Positions 35,071 to 43,581 of a DNA stretch of 64,000 nt are shown here, in pieces (position 1 is the first letter of the stretch; each line of letters starts with the position of its first letter). The notes under the pieces are model-generated. The model did not search any database and was not told the origin of the DNA. It saw only the letters and a program-made list of their open reading frames with translations. A program made the translations under genes and the position numbers. The stretch covers positions 87,723 to 151,722 of the forward strand of contig NZ_JACJSF010000013.1 in the NCBI RefSeq assembly GCF_014698035.1, written 5' to 3'. This DNA comes from Desmonostoc muscorum FACHB-395 (GTDB lineage Bacteria; Cyanobacteriota; Cyanobacteriia; Cyanobacteriales; Nostocaceae).

Positions 35071-35628
35071 CTAAGAAGCTGTAGACTGTAACTTTTCTAA
35101 TCGTGCCAGCACTTCTGAACTATGAACAGTTGGGTTGACTTTGACAAAAGTCTCGCGCAAAACACCTTGAGGATCAATGATAAAACTATGGCGCATCGAT
35201 AAGAAGCCGAGCCACGAACCGTAAGCTTTACTCACGGAACCATCAGTGTCAGCTAAAAGTGGGAATTTTAGTCCCTCAGAATCACAAAATTTGGCGTGAG
35301 AATCAATATCATCAGCACTTACGCCAATAATCTGGGCATTTTTTTCGAGGTATTGGGGTAAGTCTTGCTGAAAACGGCGAGCCTCTATAGTACAACCAGA
35401 GGTGAAGTCTTTAGGATAAAAGTAGAGAACTAGCCACTTACCGCGCAAGTCAGAGAGGGAAATTTTGCCATCACCTGTGTTAGTTGGCAAAGTAAACTCT
35501 GGTGCGGGTTGATTAATTGCCGGAAGTTTACCACCAAGGGCATCAGCAGCAGGTATAAAGTTCAGCCAGCTGATGAAAGAAATACAGCTGGCAAATAATA
35601 TGTTTAAAAAAGTGCGGCGGGAAATCAT
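35071..35628 (-). CDS. Peroxiredoxin, BCP/PrxQ type, exported
   Basis: 185 residues from the ATG at 35628; an upstream frame to 35682 is hydrophobic and less likely. The N-terminus MISRRTFLNILFASCISFIS looks like a twin-arginine signal, so the protein is expected in the periplasm or thylakoid lumen. The AhpC/TSA fold starts at APEFTLP. The peroxidatic cysteine lies in DFTSGCTIEARRF. The usual PrxQ resolving cysteine five residues later is absent; another cysteine lies in AKFCDSEG. It reduces peroxides with thiol donors. It lies 57 bp downstream of sipA on the same strand, so the two may be an operon. Confidence 0.83.
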   Translation of the reverse strand: MISRRTFLNILFASCISFISWLNFIPAADALGGKLPAINQPAPEFTLPTNTGDGKISLSDLRGKWLVLYFYPKDFTSGCTIEARRFQQDLPQYLEKNAQIIGVSADDIDSHAKFCDSEGLKFPLLADTDGSVSKAYGSWLGFLSMRHSFIIDPQGVLRETFVKVNPTVHSSEVLARLEKLQSTAS

Positions 35629-35685
35629 GGCGCAAACCAGAATTACAACTTTACACAAGTTTACAATTCTTAGTCGCTCCAAATA

Positions 35686-35928
35686 TCACTTAGAGTCAGA
35701 TTCGCTAGGTTTATCTATGCTTTCGATGTATTGACTATCTAAGAGAAAAGCTCCCTTAGTGAAGCGAATACCCCAATATCCACCGGGACGGCGGTCAAGG
35801 ACTATACCTTCTTCGCCAATGTGAATAACATCAGGGGGGCGCAGCATGGGCATAGGTTCAGCAGTTTTGACGAAGGGTGGTAGTGCCACAACACGAACTT
35901 TACTACCAATTGCAAATTCTTGAGACAT
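35686..35928 (-). CDS. sipA: SipA-like SH3-fold regulator (DUF3148)
   Basis: An 80-residue protein from the ATG at 35928 (MSQEFAIGSKVRV); the frame extends to 35973, but the added 15 residues are not part of the fold. Conserved blocks are PPFVKTAEPMPMLRPPDVI and GEEGIVLDRRPGGYWGIRF. SipA binds the kinase domain of NblS, the high-light and stress sensor of cyanobacteria, and stimulates its autophosphorylation. The family is confined to cyanobacteria and plastids. Located directly before a lumenal-type peroxiredoxin, which fits a light- or redox-stress context. Confidence 0.82.
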   Translation of the reverse strand: MSQEFAIGSKVRVVALPPFVKTAEPMPMLRPPDVIHIGEEGIVLDRRPGGYWGIRFTKGAFLLDSQYIESIDKPSESDSK

Positions 35929-35997
35929 CTTAATCAAGCGAGGAGTTTTGATTAACTCATAACTCATAACCATCTTGAAAGTCTAGTAAATAAGGTT

Positions 35998-36038
35998 CTG
36001 TCGTAGGAGCAATTCATGAATCGCCCCTACGATGTGGT
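35998..36038. repeat. REP-like palindrome
   Basis: GTCGTAGGAGCAATTCATGA then ATCGCCCCTACGATGTGG. Third member of the set at 20809 and 34995; it sits upstream of sipA. Confidence 0.6.
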
Positions 36039-36090
36039 TTTTCAAATCACCCATATTTAGACTTTCCTGTCAATGGTAAGTCTTAAAATT

Positions 36091-36254
36091 AGCCCTTTCA
36101 AGGTTACTCGTAAAATCTCTTATTTTTTCTCAGCGATCTCTGTGCCTCTGCGGTTTAAAAGTATTTTTTCTAACCACAGAGGCGCAGAGGACACAGAGTA
36201 TAGAGCTTAAAGAGGAATCTATCTACCAAAATTTTTACGCACCTTGAAAGGGCT
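36091..36254. repeat. MITE-like element with AGCCCTTTCAAGGT ends
   Basis: 14-bp perfect inverted ends AGCCCTTTCAAGGT (36091-36104) and ACCTTGAAAGGGCT (36241-36254). Inside is a nested pair, CTCTGTGCCTCTGCGG and CAGAGGCGCAGAGGACACAG, which resembles the cores of 17148-17240 and 43181-43320. Confidence 0.7.
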
Positions 36255-36323
36255 AGTCTTAAAATAGGGAAAGGGAAAGAGGATGAAGTTTTTCCCCTTT
36301 CCGCATCTTCTGCAAGAAGCTTG

Positions 36324-36845
36324 TTAATTTTTGACTATGGAAAATAAGGACTGAACATTAGTCAACGGTAAGTGCCATAGTAATTCTGGTTGCCAAGTAT
36401 CTGGGTTAAATTGAGAATTACAACCGCGTTGGTACGCTTGCCAGAGTCTGGCCCAGCTAAATTGTTGTCGAGAACTTAGGTTTTTATGGATGACTCGCAA
36501 CAGTCCTAATCCCAGCATCAAATTAGTTATGCTAAATTTTGTTCCTAATAAAAATGCCTGTACTTCTGCTTCACCAATTAAGTCAGCACCATAGCCTGTA
36601 AGAACGTGAATCCCATCATGTAGTTGTTTACGACGGCTACCAGTTGTAAAGGGTTGGAAATTGTGTTCATTGAGGAAATCTGCCCAAGTTCTGCCAAAAG
36701 TGTCAGTAGGGAGGAAACGTAATTTTTCTATTTCCACAATTTGGGGAACATCTCGCCCTTGTGCTACAGCAATGCGATCGATTAAATCTAAAACATGTTG
36801 CAGGTTAAGAGCGGGATTTGGAGAAGCGACCAAGGGTTGCATCAT
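36324..36845 (-). CDS. Coq4-like protein
   Basis: 173 residues. The Coq4 metal motif HDxxH-x11-E is exact: H76, D77, H80 and E92 (LHDGIHVLTGYG...GEAEV). In eukaryotes Coq4 takes part in ring modification and scaffold formation for ubiquinone synthesis. Cyanobacteria make plastoquinone instead, so the substrate here is likely a different prenyl-lipid or the function has shifted. There is no signal peptide. Alone on this strand apart from the Spy-like gene 63 bp upstream, from which a GGGCAATGTTGCCC hairpin at 36863-36880 separates it. Confidence 0.8.
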   Translation of the reverse strand: MMQPLVASPNPALNLQHVLDLIDRIAVAQGRDVPQIVEIEKLRFLPTDTFGRTWADFLNEHNFQPFTTGSRRKQLHDGIHVLTGYGADLIGEAEVQAFLLGTKFSITNLMLGLGLLRVIHKNLSSRQQFSWARLWQAYQRGCNSQFNPDTWQPELLWHLPLTNVQSLFSIVKN

Positions 36846-36908
36846 AATTTATTTTGGATGAAATGGGCAATGTTGCCCATCTCAAAATTATTTTTTTTTA
36901 AAAGATTA

Positions 36909-37427
36909 TTATTGAGGATTCCCTTGTTGACGACGCGAAGGAGCGTTTTGACGATATTGCTCTATTTTTTGGCGCTGTTCAGGGGTTAAGATTGCTTGAA
37001 TCTGTTGTTTCTCAGATTCCCGAATTTGTCGCATTTGGGTTTTCTGTGCTTCAGTCAGATTTAAGTCAGCATAACCACCCTTTCCTCGACGTTGACCTGG
37101 TTGGCGTTGACCTTGACCTGTTTGACCCTGAGCCTTACGCGCTTGCCACTCAGCCCGACGCGCTTGTTTAGCTGCTTCTAATTTTGCCTTTTGTTCTGGG
37201 GTCAAAACTGCTTCAAATTTGGCGCGGCTATCGCGGCGAATTGCCTGAATTTGGGTTTTTTGGGTATCTGTTAGATTTAATTCCTTCCAAGGGCCCCTTT
37301 CTTTTTGTGGAGTTTGTGCCAGCAACAAGGGTGAAGGAGAGGCTGTTTGGGCGGTAACAGCAAAGGAGGTTGCGCTTAAAGTTAGGGCGATGGCTCCAGC
37401 GACTAGCGAGAATGCTTTGAGTTTCAT
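36909..37427 (-). CDS. Spy/CpxP-like periplasmic protein
   Basis: 172 residues with a signal peptide (1-26, ending VTAQ). The mature part holds two copies of the LTxxQ unit: LNLTDTQKTQIQAIR (about 50-64) and LNLTEAQKTQMRQIR (about 122-136), each followed by LTPEQ(K/R). LTxxQ repeats mark the Spy/CpxP chaperones that prevent aggregation in the periplasm. A basic Gln/Gly/Arg-rich linker (GQTGQGQRQPGQRRGKGG) joins the halves. The gene is divergent from a NarL-type kinase-regulator pair, which suggests that it may be their target. Confidence 0.8.
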   Translation of the reverse strand: MKLKAFSLVAGAIALTLSATSFAVTAQTASPSPLLLAQTPQKERGPWKELNLTDTQKTQIQAIRRDSRAKFEAVLTPEQKAKLEAAKQARRAEWQARKAQGQTGQGQRQPGQRRGKGGYADLNLTEAQKTQMRQIRESEKQQIQAILTPEQRQKIEQYRQNAPSRRQQGNPQ

Positions 37428-37803
37428 TTCTTGTGGGTTTTTCCTGGTTGGTTGTCACCATCATAAGAACTTATCTTTACTAGTTACATGAGGAGAAAGT
37501 CATGGTTATACCCATGACTTTAGTCATGATTGAATTTTGACAAATTTGATTAACAATAAATAGTGAGGAGTTGGAAGTTAGGAGTTATATATTATAAATA
37601 ATGAACATTTCTATGATGATTGATTTGCAAATCCTTATTTAGCTAATTGCATATTTTTACCTAGCCAACTTTTACTATCAATTTTTGACTTAACGAAAAG
37701 TTAAATCTGCGAAATCCACACTTAAATATTCAAAATTTTAATTCTTCCTTTTTAACTTCTACCTCCAAAATTATAATTTATCCATAACTTGAGGTAAACC
37801 ACA
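37428..37803. other. Divergent promoter region, Spy-like gene and two-component pair
   Basis: 376 bp between divergent genes. A nested hairpin, GTCATGG...CCATGAC (37499-37520), partly repeated as GACTTTAGTC, lies near 37500-37530. The remainder is AT-rich. No known regulator site is recognised. Confidence 0.4.
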
Positions 37804-39069
37804 ATGAATTATCCAATTCAAATTAAAAAACATCCTTTTCCATCTCTACTTTATCTGGAGTGGATACTACTGGCAATCACTGCATTGACAGCAGTTATAC
37901 CACCTCCCTTACGGAGATTTCGTCCTAAACTTCCAGAACTAACAATCTGTAGTTTATTTCCAGACTTGTCAATTTGTAATTTATTACCTGAACTATCGAT
38001 TTATAGTTTGATTCTTTTTGCATTAATGGGCTTAAGATTACCCAGAAGTAGCCAGACTTATAAGGTGATATACACAGTTATTGAAATTTTATTAATTTTA
38101 ATAACTGGGATGTTTGGTGAAAGATTTGCTCGTCTTTTTCCTTTCCTTTATATAATTTTAGTTACTCGGAGTTGCCTAATCTTTAACTTGCCTGGGCGTT
38201 TATTTGTTACATCTCTATCCTTTGCATTATTTCTATTTACGACACAACTAAAATACCAACTGTTCAATTTACAAGCATCATCACAAGCACAAGAAAAATT
38301 TCGATTTCTTACCTTGAATTGGTCGCTAGTATTTGGCTTGAGTTTGGTTTTTGTGTTGTTAATGATGAATGCGGTATTATCTGAACGGCACAGTCGAGAA
38401 AAGCTAGCGATCGCTAATGAAAAACTCCGTGAATATGCGATGCGGATTGAAAATCAAGCTACCTTAGAAGAACGTAACCGCATTGCTCGTGAAATTCATG
38501 ATTCATTAGGACATTCTCTCACTGCTTTAAATCTGCAATTAGAAACTGCTTTAAAACTATGGCAATCTAACCCAGGTAAGGCTGAAACATTTCTAGCAAC
38601 AGCAAAGGAATTAGGTTCAAAAGCACTAAAAGATGTCCGCCAATCTGTTTCTACTATGCGTTCTAATCCTTTACAAGAGCAATCTTTAGAACGTGCGATC
38701 GCTAGCCTTGCAGAAAATTTTCATCGCTCCAATGGCATTTTACCAATTTGCCAAATCAACCTCGAATATTCTCTACCACCTGAAATCAACACTGCTATTT
38801 ACCGGATTACTCAAGAATCTTTGACAAATATAACTAAATATGCTTATGCAACAGAGGTTAAACTAGAACTCGCTACGATCAGAGGAAATTTGCGATTGAT
38901 AATTCAGGATAACGGTAGAGGTTTTGATTTAGGGCAAAATACTACTGGTTTTGGACTTCATAGTATGCGCGATCGCACTTTAGCACTTGGAGGTGACTTT
39001 AATATTAATAGCACTCCTGGTTCTGGTTGCAAAATTACAGTTAATATTCCCTTAATGAGGTTGAGATGA
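37804..39069 (+). CDS. NarL-type membrane histidine kinase (HisKA_3)
   Basis: 421 residues. Helices are at about 15-35, 66-80, 88-105, 108-130 and 170-192, then a coiled linker, HisKA_3 with H232 in ERNRIAREIHDSLGH, and HATPase_c with DNGRGFD and GFGLHSMRDR. The loop after the first helix contains three tandem 9-residue repeats (LPELTICS, FPDLSICN and LPELSIYS with a leucine between them), encoded by 37927-38010. Its stop overlaps the next gene's ATG by four bases, so kinase and regulator are translationally coupled. The input is likely membrane or envelope state, given the divergent Spy-like gene. Confidence 0.88.
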   Translation: MNYPIQIKKHPFPSLLYLEWILLAITALTAVIPPPLRRFRPKLPELTICSLFPDLSICNLLPELSIYSLILFALMGLRLPRSSQTYKVIYTVIEILLILITGMFGERFARLFPFLYIILVTRSCLIFNLPGRLFVTSLSFALFLFTTQLKYQLFNLQASSQAQEKFRFLTLNWSLVFGLSLVFVLLMMNAVLSERHSREKLAIANEKLREYAMRIENQATLEERNRIAREIHDSLGHSLTALNLQLETALKLWQSNPGKAETFLATAKELGSKALKDVRQSVSTMRSNPLQEQSLERAIASLAENFHRSNGILPICQINLEYSLPPEINTAIYRITQESLTNITKYAYATEVKLELATIRGNLRLIIQDNGRGFDLGQNTTGFGLHSMRDRTLALGGDFNINSTPGSGCKITVNIPLMRLR

Positions 39070-39722
39070 TGATTAAAGTATTGTTAGTAGATGACCAAGG
39101 TTTAATTCGTCAAGGATTAAGAGCGTTATTAGAATTAGAATCAGATTTAGAGATCGTGGGAGAAGCAGAAAATGGTGAACAGGCGATTAATTTGGTTGCT
39201 GAATTTCAACCAGATGTAGTATTGCTAGATATCAGAATGCCTATTATGGATGGAGTTGCAGCGACGAAAGAAATTCAAAAACGCTTTCCTAAAACTAAAA
39301 TTTTAGTACTGACGACTTTTGATGATGATGAATATGTATCAGCAGCATTACAAAATGGGGCAATGGGTTATTTATTAAAAGATACGCCCTCAGAAGAATT
39401 AGCTGTTGCGATTCGTGCTGTTTATAAAGGATATACCCAATTAGGCCCAGGTATAGTTAAAAAGCTGTTAACTCAGTTTTCTAATGGTACACCAATCCAT
39501 TCAACACCTGTACCATCTACTTTAACTGAACTTACGCCTAGAGAAAAAGAGGTTTTGCGGTTAATTGCTACAGGTGCTAGTAACCGAGAAATTGCTCAAG
39601 AACTCTACATTTCTGAGGGGACGGTAAAAAATCATGTGACAAATATTTTAAACACGTTAAATCTGCGCGATCGCACTCAAGCGGCGATTTGGGCAAATAC
39701 ATATTTATCCTATTTGAATTAG
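39066..39722 (+). CDS. NarL/FixJ-family response regulator
   Basis: 218 residues. The receiver has D10, phospho-acceptor D55 (LLDIRMP), T82/T83 (VLTTFDDD) and K105 (YLLKD). The C-terminal LuxR-type helix-turn-helix (about 150-214) is LTPREKEVLRLIATGASNRE followed by IAQELYISEGTVKNHV. It starts inside the kinase stop (ATGA), so it is the cognate partner. Likely targets include the divergent Spy-like gene. Confidence 0.9.
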   Translation: MMIKVLLVDDQGLIRQGLRALLELESDLEIVGEAENGEQAINLVAEFQPDVVLLDIRMPIMDGVAATKEIQKRFPKTKILVLTTFDDDEYVSAALQNGAMGYLLKDTPSEELAVAIRAVYKGYTQLGPGIVKKLLTQFSNGTPIHSTPVPSTLTELTPREKEVLRLIATGASNREIAQELYISEGTVKNHVTNILNTLNLRDRTQAAIWANTYLSYLN

Positions 39723-39798
39723 CCAAATTAAATAATTCGTAATTCGTGATTGGCTTCTAATACAATCGCTACTGGATAACCTATTTTTTGAAATTCCC

Positions 39799-41115
39799 TT
39801 ACTTTTTGACTAAAAAATATGCTGTAGCATAGTCAGGCAATTGGCTGATTTTCTGACCAAATTCTTTTTTATTATTAAATATACCTGCCAAAAAATCTAG
39901 CTGATAAAGATTGGGTAAAAAGGCTCCACCTGTATCGGCAATTACTCCCATTCGCAGATGTTTGCGACCACCTTGAGTATGCTCAATTACAACCACTTTA
40001 CCTAAACCAATATTCAAAACATCTCCAGCAAAAGTGACTCCGGGTTTGATAGAAATTTTTGCATCTATTTTATATCCATAGCCTTTAATAGCATCAACTT
40101 CTCTAAAATACCAATAACGTTTTTGTGCTGTCGCCTTCAATCCGCGAATATAAGACATTCCATTATTTCTGTCTACATTAAAAAATGCCTTATAACCATC
40201 TGTAAAATTAATCAGTATTGTTCCTTCCATAATTGCTTCTTCTAAACCATCTCTGGTTAGATAAGCGAGACTGGTAACTTTTCCAAATTCTTTACCACCT
40301 GGTTCATAAATACCTGACAACACATCCTGCTTGGTGTATTTTGTATAAAATTTGTCGTTATTAGCGTTGTCTTTTAAGCTATAAATTGGTGTATTAAAAG
40401 TAGAGGTTTTTTTCCGAGAACCGGGATGAGTAAAAACAGCATATTTGGTAATTCGTAATTGTTTTTGCTGTTTATTTTTTGGGTTATAGGGAGACCATTT
40501 AATAACTCGAAAATTGGTATTGATAAAGTTAGGATCTTGCAAACGAGTAGCTCGCTTATTAGCAATATCCTCCTTTAAGACAGCAATCATGAAATTCAAA
40601 GTGTTGAGAACATCTGGTATAGTTACTCCTTGAGTCGCAAGCATTCCTGTACGGAGAATATCTGGGTCTTCTGAAGAGTAATCTTGAAAATATTTTCTAG
40701 TATTAACGAGAACAGTTAATAAATCTCCTTGATTGAAATTAACCTTACTACTTGGCAGTTTTCCTGGGCTAACAACTTGGCTCCCATTAATACTAAATTT
40801 ATATTTTTTGAACTCATCGACAACTGGATAGGGTGCAGATGTAGCTAGCAAATTTTGCTGAGAGAAAAAAGCCTTTTGCTTATCGATAACTTCATCAGAT
40901 ATTTGTTGAGCAACAAAAGAATTTTGAAAATTTGCAGTGAGAGAAATCTGTGATGGAACTGGGGCAGAATTTTCTTGCTGAGTAAAGGGCTGATTTTGTT
41001 GGGCTAGCTGTTTATTTTTTGACTGACTATATAGATGGCTACTAGCTAAACTGACAAATAATAAGGCAGCACAACCTACTGTGAAGCGAAACTTTGGGCT
41101 GGATAAGATATTCAT
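39799..41115 (-). CDS. Exported protein with C-terminal 3D (MltA-like) domain
   Basis: 438 residues with an N-terminal hydrophobic anchor or signal (about 12-30) and a Gln-rich segment after it. The last 110 residues contain GVTFAGDVLNIGLGKVVVIE and IADTGGAF with a late Asp (QLDFLAGIF), the 3D-type double-psi beta-barrel seen at the end of MltA lytic transglycosylases and Rpf-like proteins. The middle (100-310) is unfamiliar. It probably acts on or binds peptidoglycan. Downstream of murG on the same strand, with 38 bp between, which supports a wall role. Confidence 0.72.
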   Translation of the reverse strand: MNILSSPKFRFTVGCAALLFVSLASSHLYSQSKNKQLAQQNQPFTQQENSAPVPSQISLTANFQNSFVAQQISDEVIDKQKAFFSQQNLLATSAPYPVVDEFKKYKFSINGSQVVSPGKLPSSKVNFNQGDLLTVLVNTRKYFQDYSSEDPDILRTGMLATQGVTIPDVLNTLNFMIAVLKEDIANKRATRLQDPNFINTNFRVIKWSPYNPKNKQQKQLRITKYAVFTHPGSRKKTSTFNTPIYSLKDNANNDKFYTKYTKQDVLSGIYEPGGKEFGKVTSLAYLTRDGLEEAIMEGTILINFTDGYKAFFNVDRNNGMSYIRGLKATAQKRYWYFREVDAIKGYGYKIDAKISIKPGVTFAGDVLNIGLGKVVVIEHTQGGRKHLRMGVIADTGGAFLPNLYQLDFLAGIFNNKKEFGQKISQLPDYATAYFLVKK

Positions 41116-41153
41116 AACTTGGAAATTAAATTTCTAATACTAAATAATCAACG

Positions 41154-42227
41154 TTATGTTTCCACCACCTCACGCACTAATTGCGCCAATTTTTCGGCAC
41201 TATCGGGAACTGCGATCGCATGAGCGTTTTCCCCCATCTTTGCTAACTCTTGCGGTGACTGCAACAAATTCAACACATTACTTTGCAATACTTGCGCCGT
41301 CAACTCCGATTGCTTCAGTGTTAACGCCGCACCAGCTTTGGTAAATACATCTGCATTGTAAGATTGATGGTCTTCTGCGGCAAAGGGGTAAGGAATCAAA
41401 ATTGCTGGTGTTCCGCACACTGCTAATTCTGTCAAGCTACCGGCACCAGAACGACTAATGGCAAGAGTTGCTCGTTGCAACAACGCCGCCATATTGTTGT
41501 AAAAAGGCAAAGCTATGTACTGTGGATGTTTGAGACTATCTGCTTCGGGATCGCGATCGCCAGTTAAATGTACTACATAAGCACCAGCATCAAACCAAGC
41601 CTTTGCAGATTCGCGCACCAACTTATTAACCGCAACTGCACCTTGGCTACCACCAAAGACGACAATTAAGGGAACACCATCAGGAATGGCTAAATCCAGG
41701 GGTGAATTAATTTCCCCATCGAGAAATTGCGATCGCACGGGAGTACCAACACAGACATTTTTGGCACGAGGCAAATACTTAGCAGCTACTTCAAATCCCA
41801 AGGCTACCGCACTACACCAAGGGCCAAAAAAGCGAGTTACTTTACCTGGTAAGGCGTTAGATTCGTGGAAAACCACGGGTAAACCAAGAGAACGTGCCGC
41901 AATGACAGCTGGCCCGGCGATGTAACCCCCAGTGGTAAACACCCCTTGAAAATTTCCCTGTTTGAGAATTCGTCTGACTTCTATAATCGAACCAGCGAGT
42001 TTAGCCAAAATGCGAATCGAGGAGAGTCCAAACCCTTGCTGAAACCCTTCAACTGCAATAGTATTCAAGGGATACTCTTTAGGGACAAGTTGAGTTTCTA
42101 GCCGATTGGGTACTCCCAGCCATTCGATTTGATAATCTGGAAGTTTTTCTGCCAGTGCGATCGCTGGAAACAAGTGTCCACCAGTCCCACTGGCAGCTAT
42201 TAATAATCGTATCGGTGCGTTTGCCAT
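41154..42227 (-). CDS. murG: UDP-GlcNAc:undecaprenyl-PP-MurNAc-pentapeptide GlcNAc transferase MurG
   Basis: MurG completes lipid II by adding GlcNAc to lipid I at the inner face of the plasma membrane. The GT-B protein of 357 residues has the glycine-rich GTGGHLFPA near residue 15-23, FTTGGYIAGPA (about 98-108), GGSQGA (about 193-198) and SRSGAGSLTE (about 259-268), the last three being donor and lipid-I contacts. ATG at 42227 is preferred to TTG at 42230. Full length and intact. It is followed by the 3D-domain gene, but no other mur or fts genes are adjacent. Confidence 0.93.
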   Translation of the reverse strand: MANAPIRLLIAASGTGGHLFPAIALAEKLPDYQIEWLGVPNRLETQLVPKEYPLNTIAVEGFQQGFGLSSIRILAKLAGSIIEVRRILKQGNFQGVFTTGGYIAGPAVIAARSLGLPVVFHESNALPGKVTRFFGPWCSAVALGFEVAAKYLPRAKNVCVGTPVRSQFLDGEINSPLDLAIPDGVPLIVVFGGSQGAVAVNKLVRESAKAWFDAGAYVVHLTGDRDPEADSLKHPQYIALPFYNNMAALLQRATLAISRSGAGSLTELAVCGTPAILIPYPFAAEDHQSYNADVFTKAGAALTLKQSELTAQVLQSNVLNLLQSPQELAKMGENAHAIAVPDSAEKLAQLVREVVET

Positions 42228-42311
42228 CAAACCTCTACCGTTTAGCGTCTAGCTTAACTAAGATAAAACAATTTCCTGACTTTCTCTCATCAAATCAGTA
42301 AACTCTTGCAA

Positions 42312-43151
42312 ATGACTAAAATTATTACTGCTTTCGTAAAACACCAACTCAAATTTCCAGCCAGTATTTGGCTGGTTTCGTTCCTGCTAACCCTTGGTTT
42401 AACAAGTGCTTGGCAACGCACTCAAGCGACGACACCACAGCAATTAGCGCAAACTGGTACAGTTCAAAATGCACCAACCGATTTAAAAAACCTGTTGATA
42501 CAAGTCGATGCAGCTGCCAGCAAGGGTGATGTCAAAGGGGTGTTGCAATTCTACAGCCCCTCTTTCACTCATGGGGATGGATTAAACCTCCAAACCCTAG
42601 AAAAGTCTTTGGTTTCACTTTGGAAACGATATCCTAAATTACAATACAGTACCAAACTGCTATCTTCAAAATCGGAAGGCAATGGGATTATTGCCGAAAC
42701 AGAGACGAAAATAACTGGCTTACCCTCCGGTAGTGGGAATAATTTGGCTCTCGATGCCACGATTAAATCGCGTCAGCGCATTGAAAGCGGTAAAATCGTC
42801 CGCCAAGACATTTTGGCAGAACGCACCCTACTTACCTCTGGCAGCAAGCCACCCAAAATTGATATTAAATTACCACAACAGGTACAAGTTGGTCAGAAGT
42901 ATAATTTTGATGCGATCGTCCAAGAGCCACTTGGTGATGATTTTCTCCTAGGAACGGCGTTAGAGGAAACCATCCAACCAGAGAAATTTCTCAACCCCAC
43001 ACCCGTAGATTTGCAATTATTAACATCCGGTGGATTGTTTAAAACGGGACAAGCACCATCCACCCCTGGTAGCCAATGGGTTTCTGCTGTCATCTTGCGA
43101 GGTAATGGGATGACGATGGTAACTCAGCGCCTACAAGTGGTGAAGAAATAA
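42312..43151 (+). CDS. Exported protein with NTF2-like fold
   Basis: 279 residues from the ATG at 42312; the TTG at 42306 is less likely. An N-terminal membrane segment or signal (about 14-33) is followed by QQLAQTG. The next part, about 50-165 (DLKNLLIQVDAAASKGDVKG, VLQFYSPSFTHGDGLNLQTL), looks like the cone-shaped NTF2/SnoaL fold. The C-terminal third is a beta-rich domain (LPQQVQVGQKYNFDAIVQEP). No catalytic set is recognised. Divergent from murG with 84 bp between. Confidence 0.65.
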   Translation: MTKIITAFVKHQLKFPASIWLVSFLLTLGLTSAWQRTQATTPQQLAQTGTVQNAPTDLKNLLIQVDAAASKGDVKGVLQFYSPSFTHGDGLNLQTLEKSLVSLWKRYPKLQYSTKLLSSKSEGNGIIAETETKITGLPSGSGNNLALDATIKSRQRIESGKIVRQDILAERTLLTSGSKPPKIDIKLPQQVQVGQKYNFDAIVQEPLGDDFLLGTALEETIQPEKFLNPTPVDLQLLTSGGLFKTGQAPSTPGSQWVSAVILRGNGMTMVTQRLQVVKK

Positions 43152-43180
43152 TTAGGAGTTAACGCGGTGTGCCACTTTAT

Positions 43181-43320
43181 TAGGACTTACGCACGGGTAA
43201 CGGAAAACGTAGACACGTTCGCGTAGCGTCTCGTAGAGAAGTGGCTTGCCGCAGGCTACCACAGAGGGCGCAGAGGTCACGGAGGCATGAGAGTTTTAGA
43301 GGGTTTTTGTGTAAGTCCTA
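43181..43320. repeat. MITE-like element, TAGGACTTACGCA ends, copy B
   Basis: TAGGACTTACGCA at the left and TGTGTAAGTCCTA at the right, as in 17148-17240 but with about 47 extra bases inside. The extra part is a Nostoc dispersed repeat (GTTCGCGTAGCGTCTCGTAG and AGTGGCTTGCCGCAGGCTAC), one repeat apparently nested inside another. Confidence 0.7.
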
Positions 43321-43581
43321 TTTCTCTCAAACCTAACCCTCAACCCCTTCCCTACAAGTATGAACTATGAAACTTGTGCTAATTCATAATTCATCAAAAA
43401 TATGGGTCTGAAACCCCGTGCTTCACACAATGCTTTAAAGTAATGAGTAAGGAGTAATGAGTGGATGAAAAATGGGTATTTACTCATTACTTATTACTTA
43501 TTACTCATTACTCCAGAATCACCGTGCGTTCACGCCGGGGAGTATGTCATAACTATTAACTCCTCACTTCTAACTATCCTA

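Noticed and set aside
43465..43581. Longer N-terminus of the SDR enzyme
   Set aside because: It is encoded by TTACTTATTACTC low-complexity DNA; the Rossmann fold begins right after the ATG at 43582.
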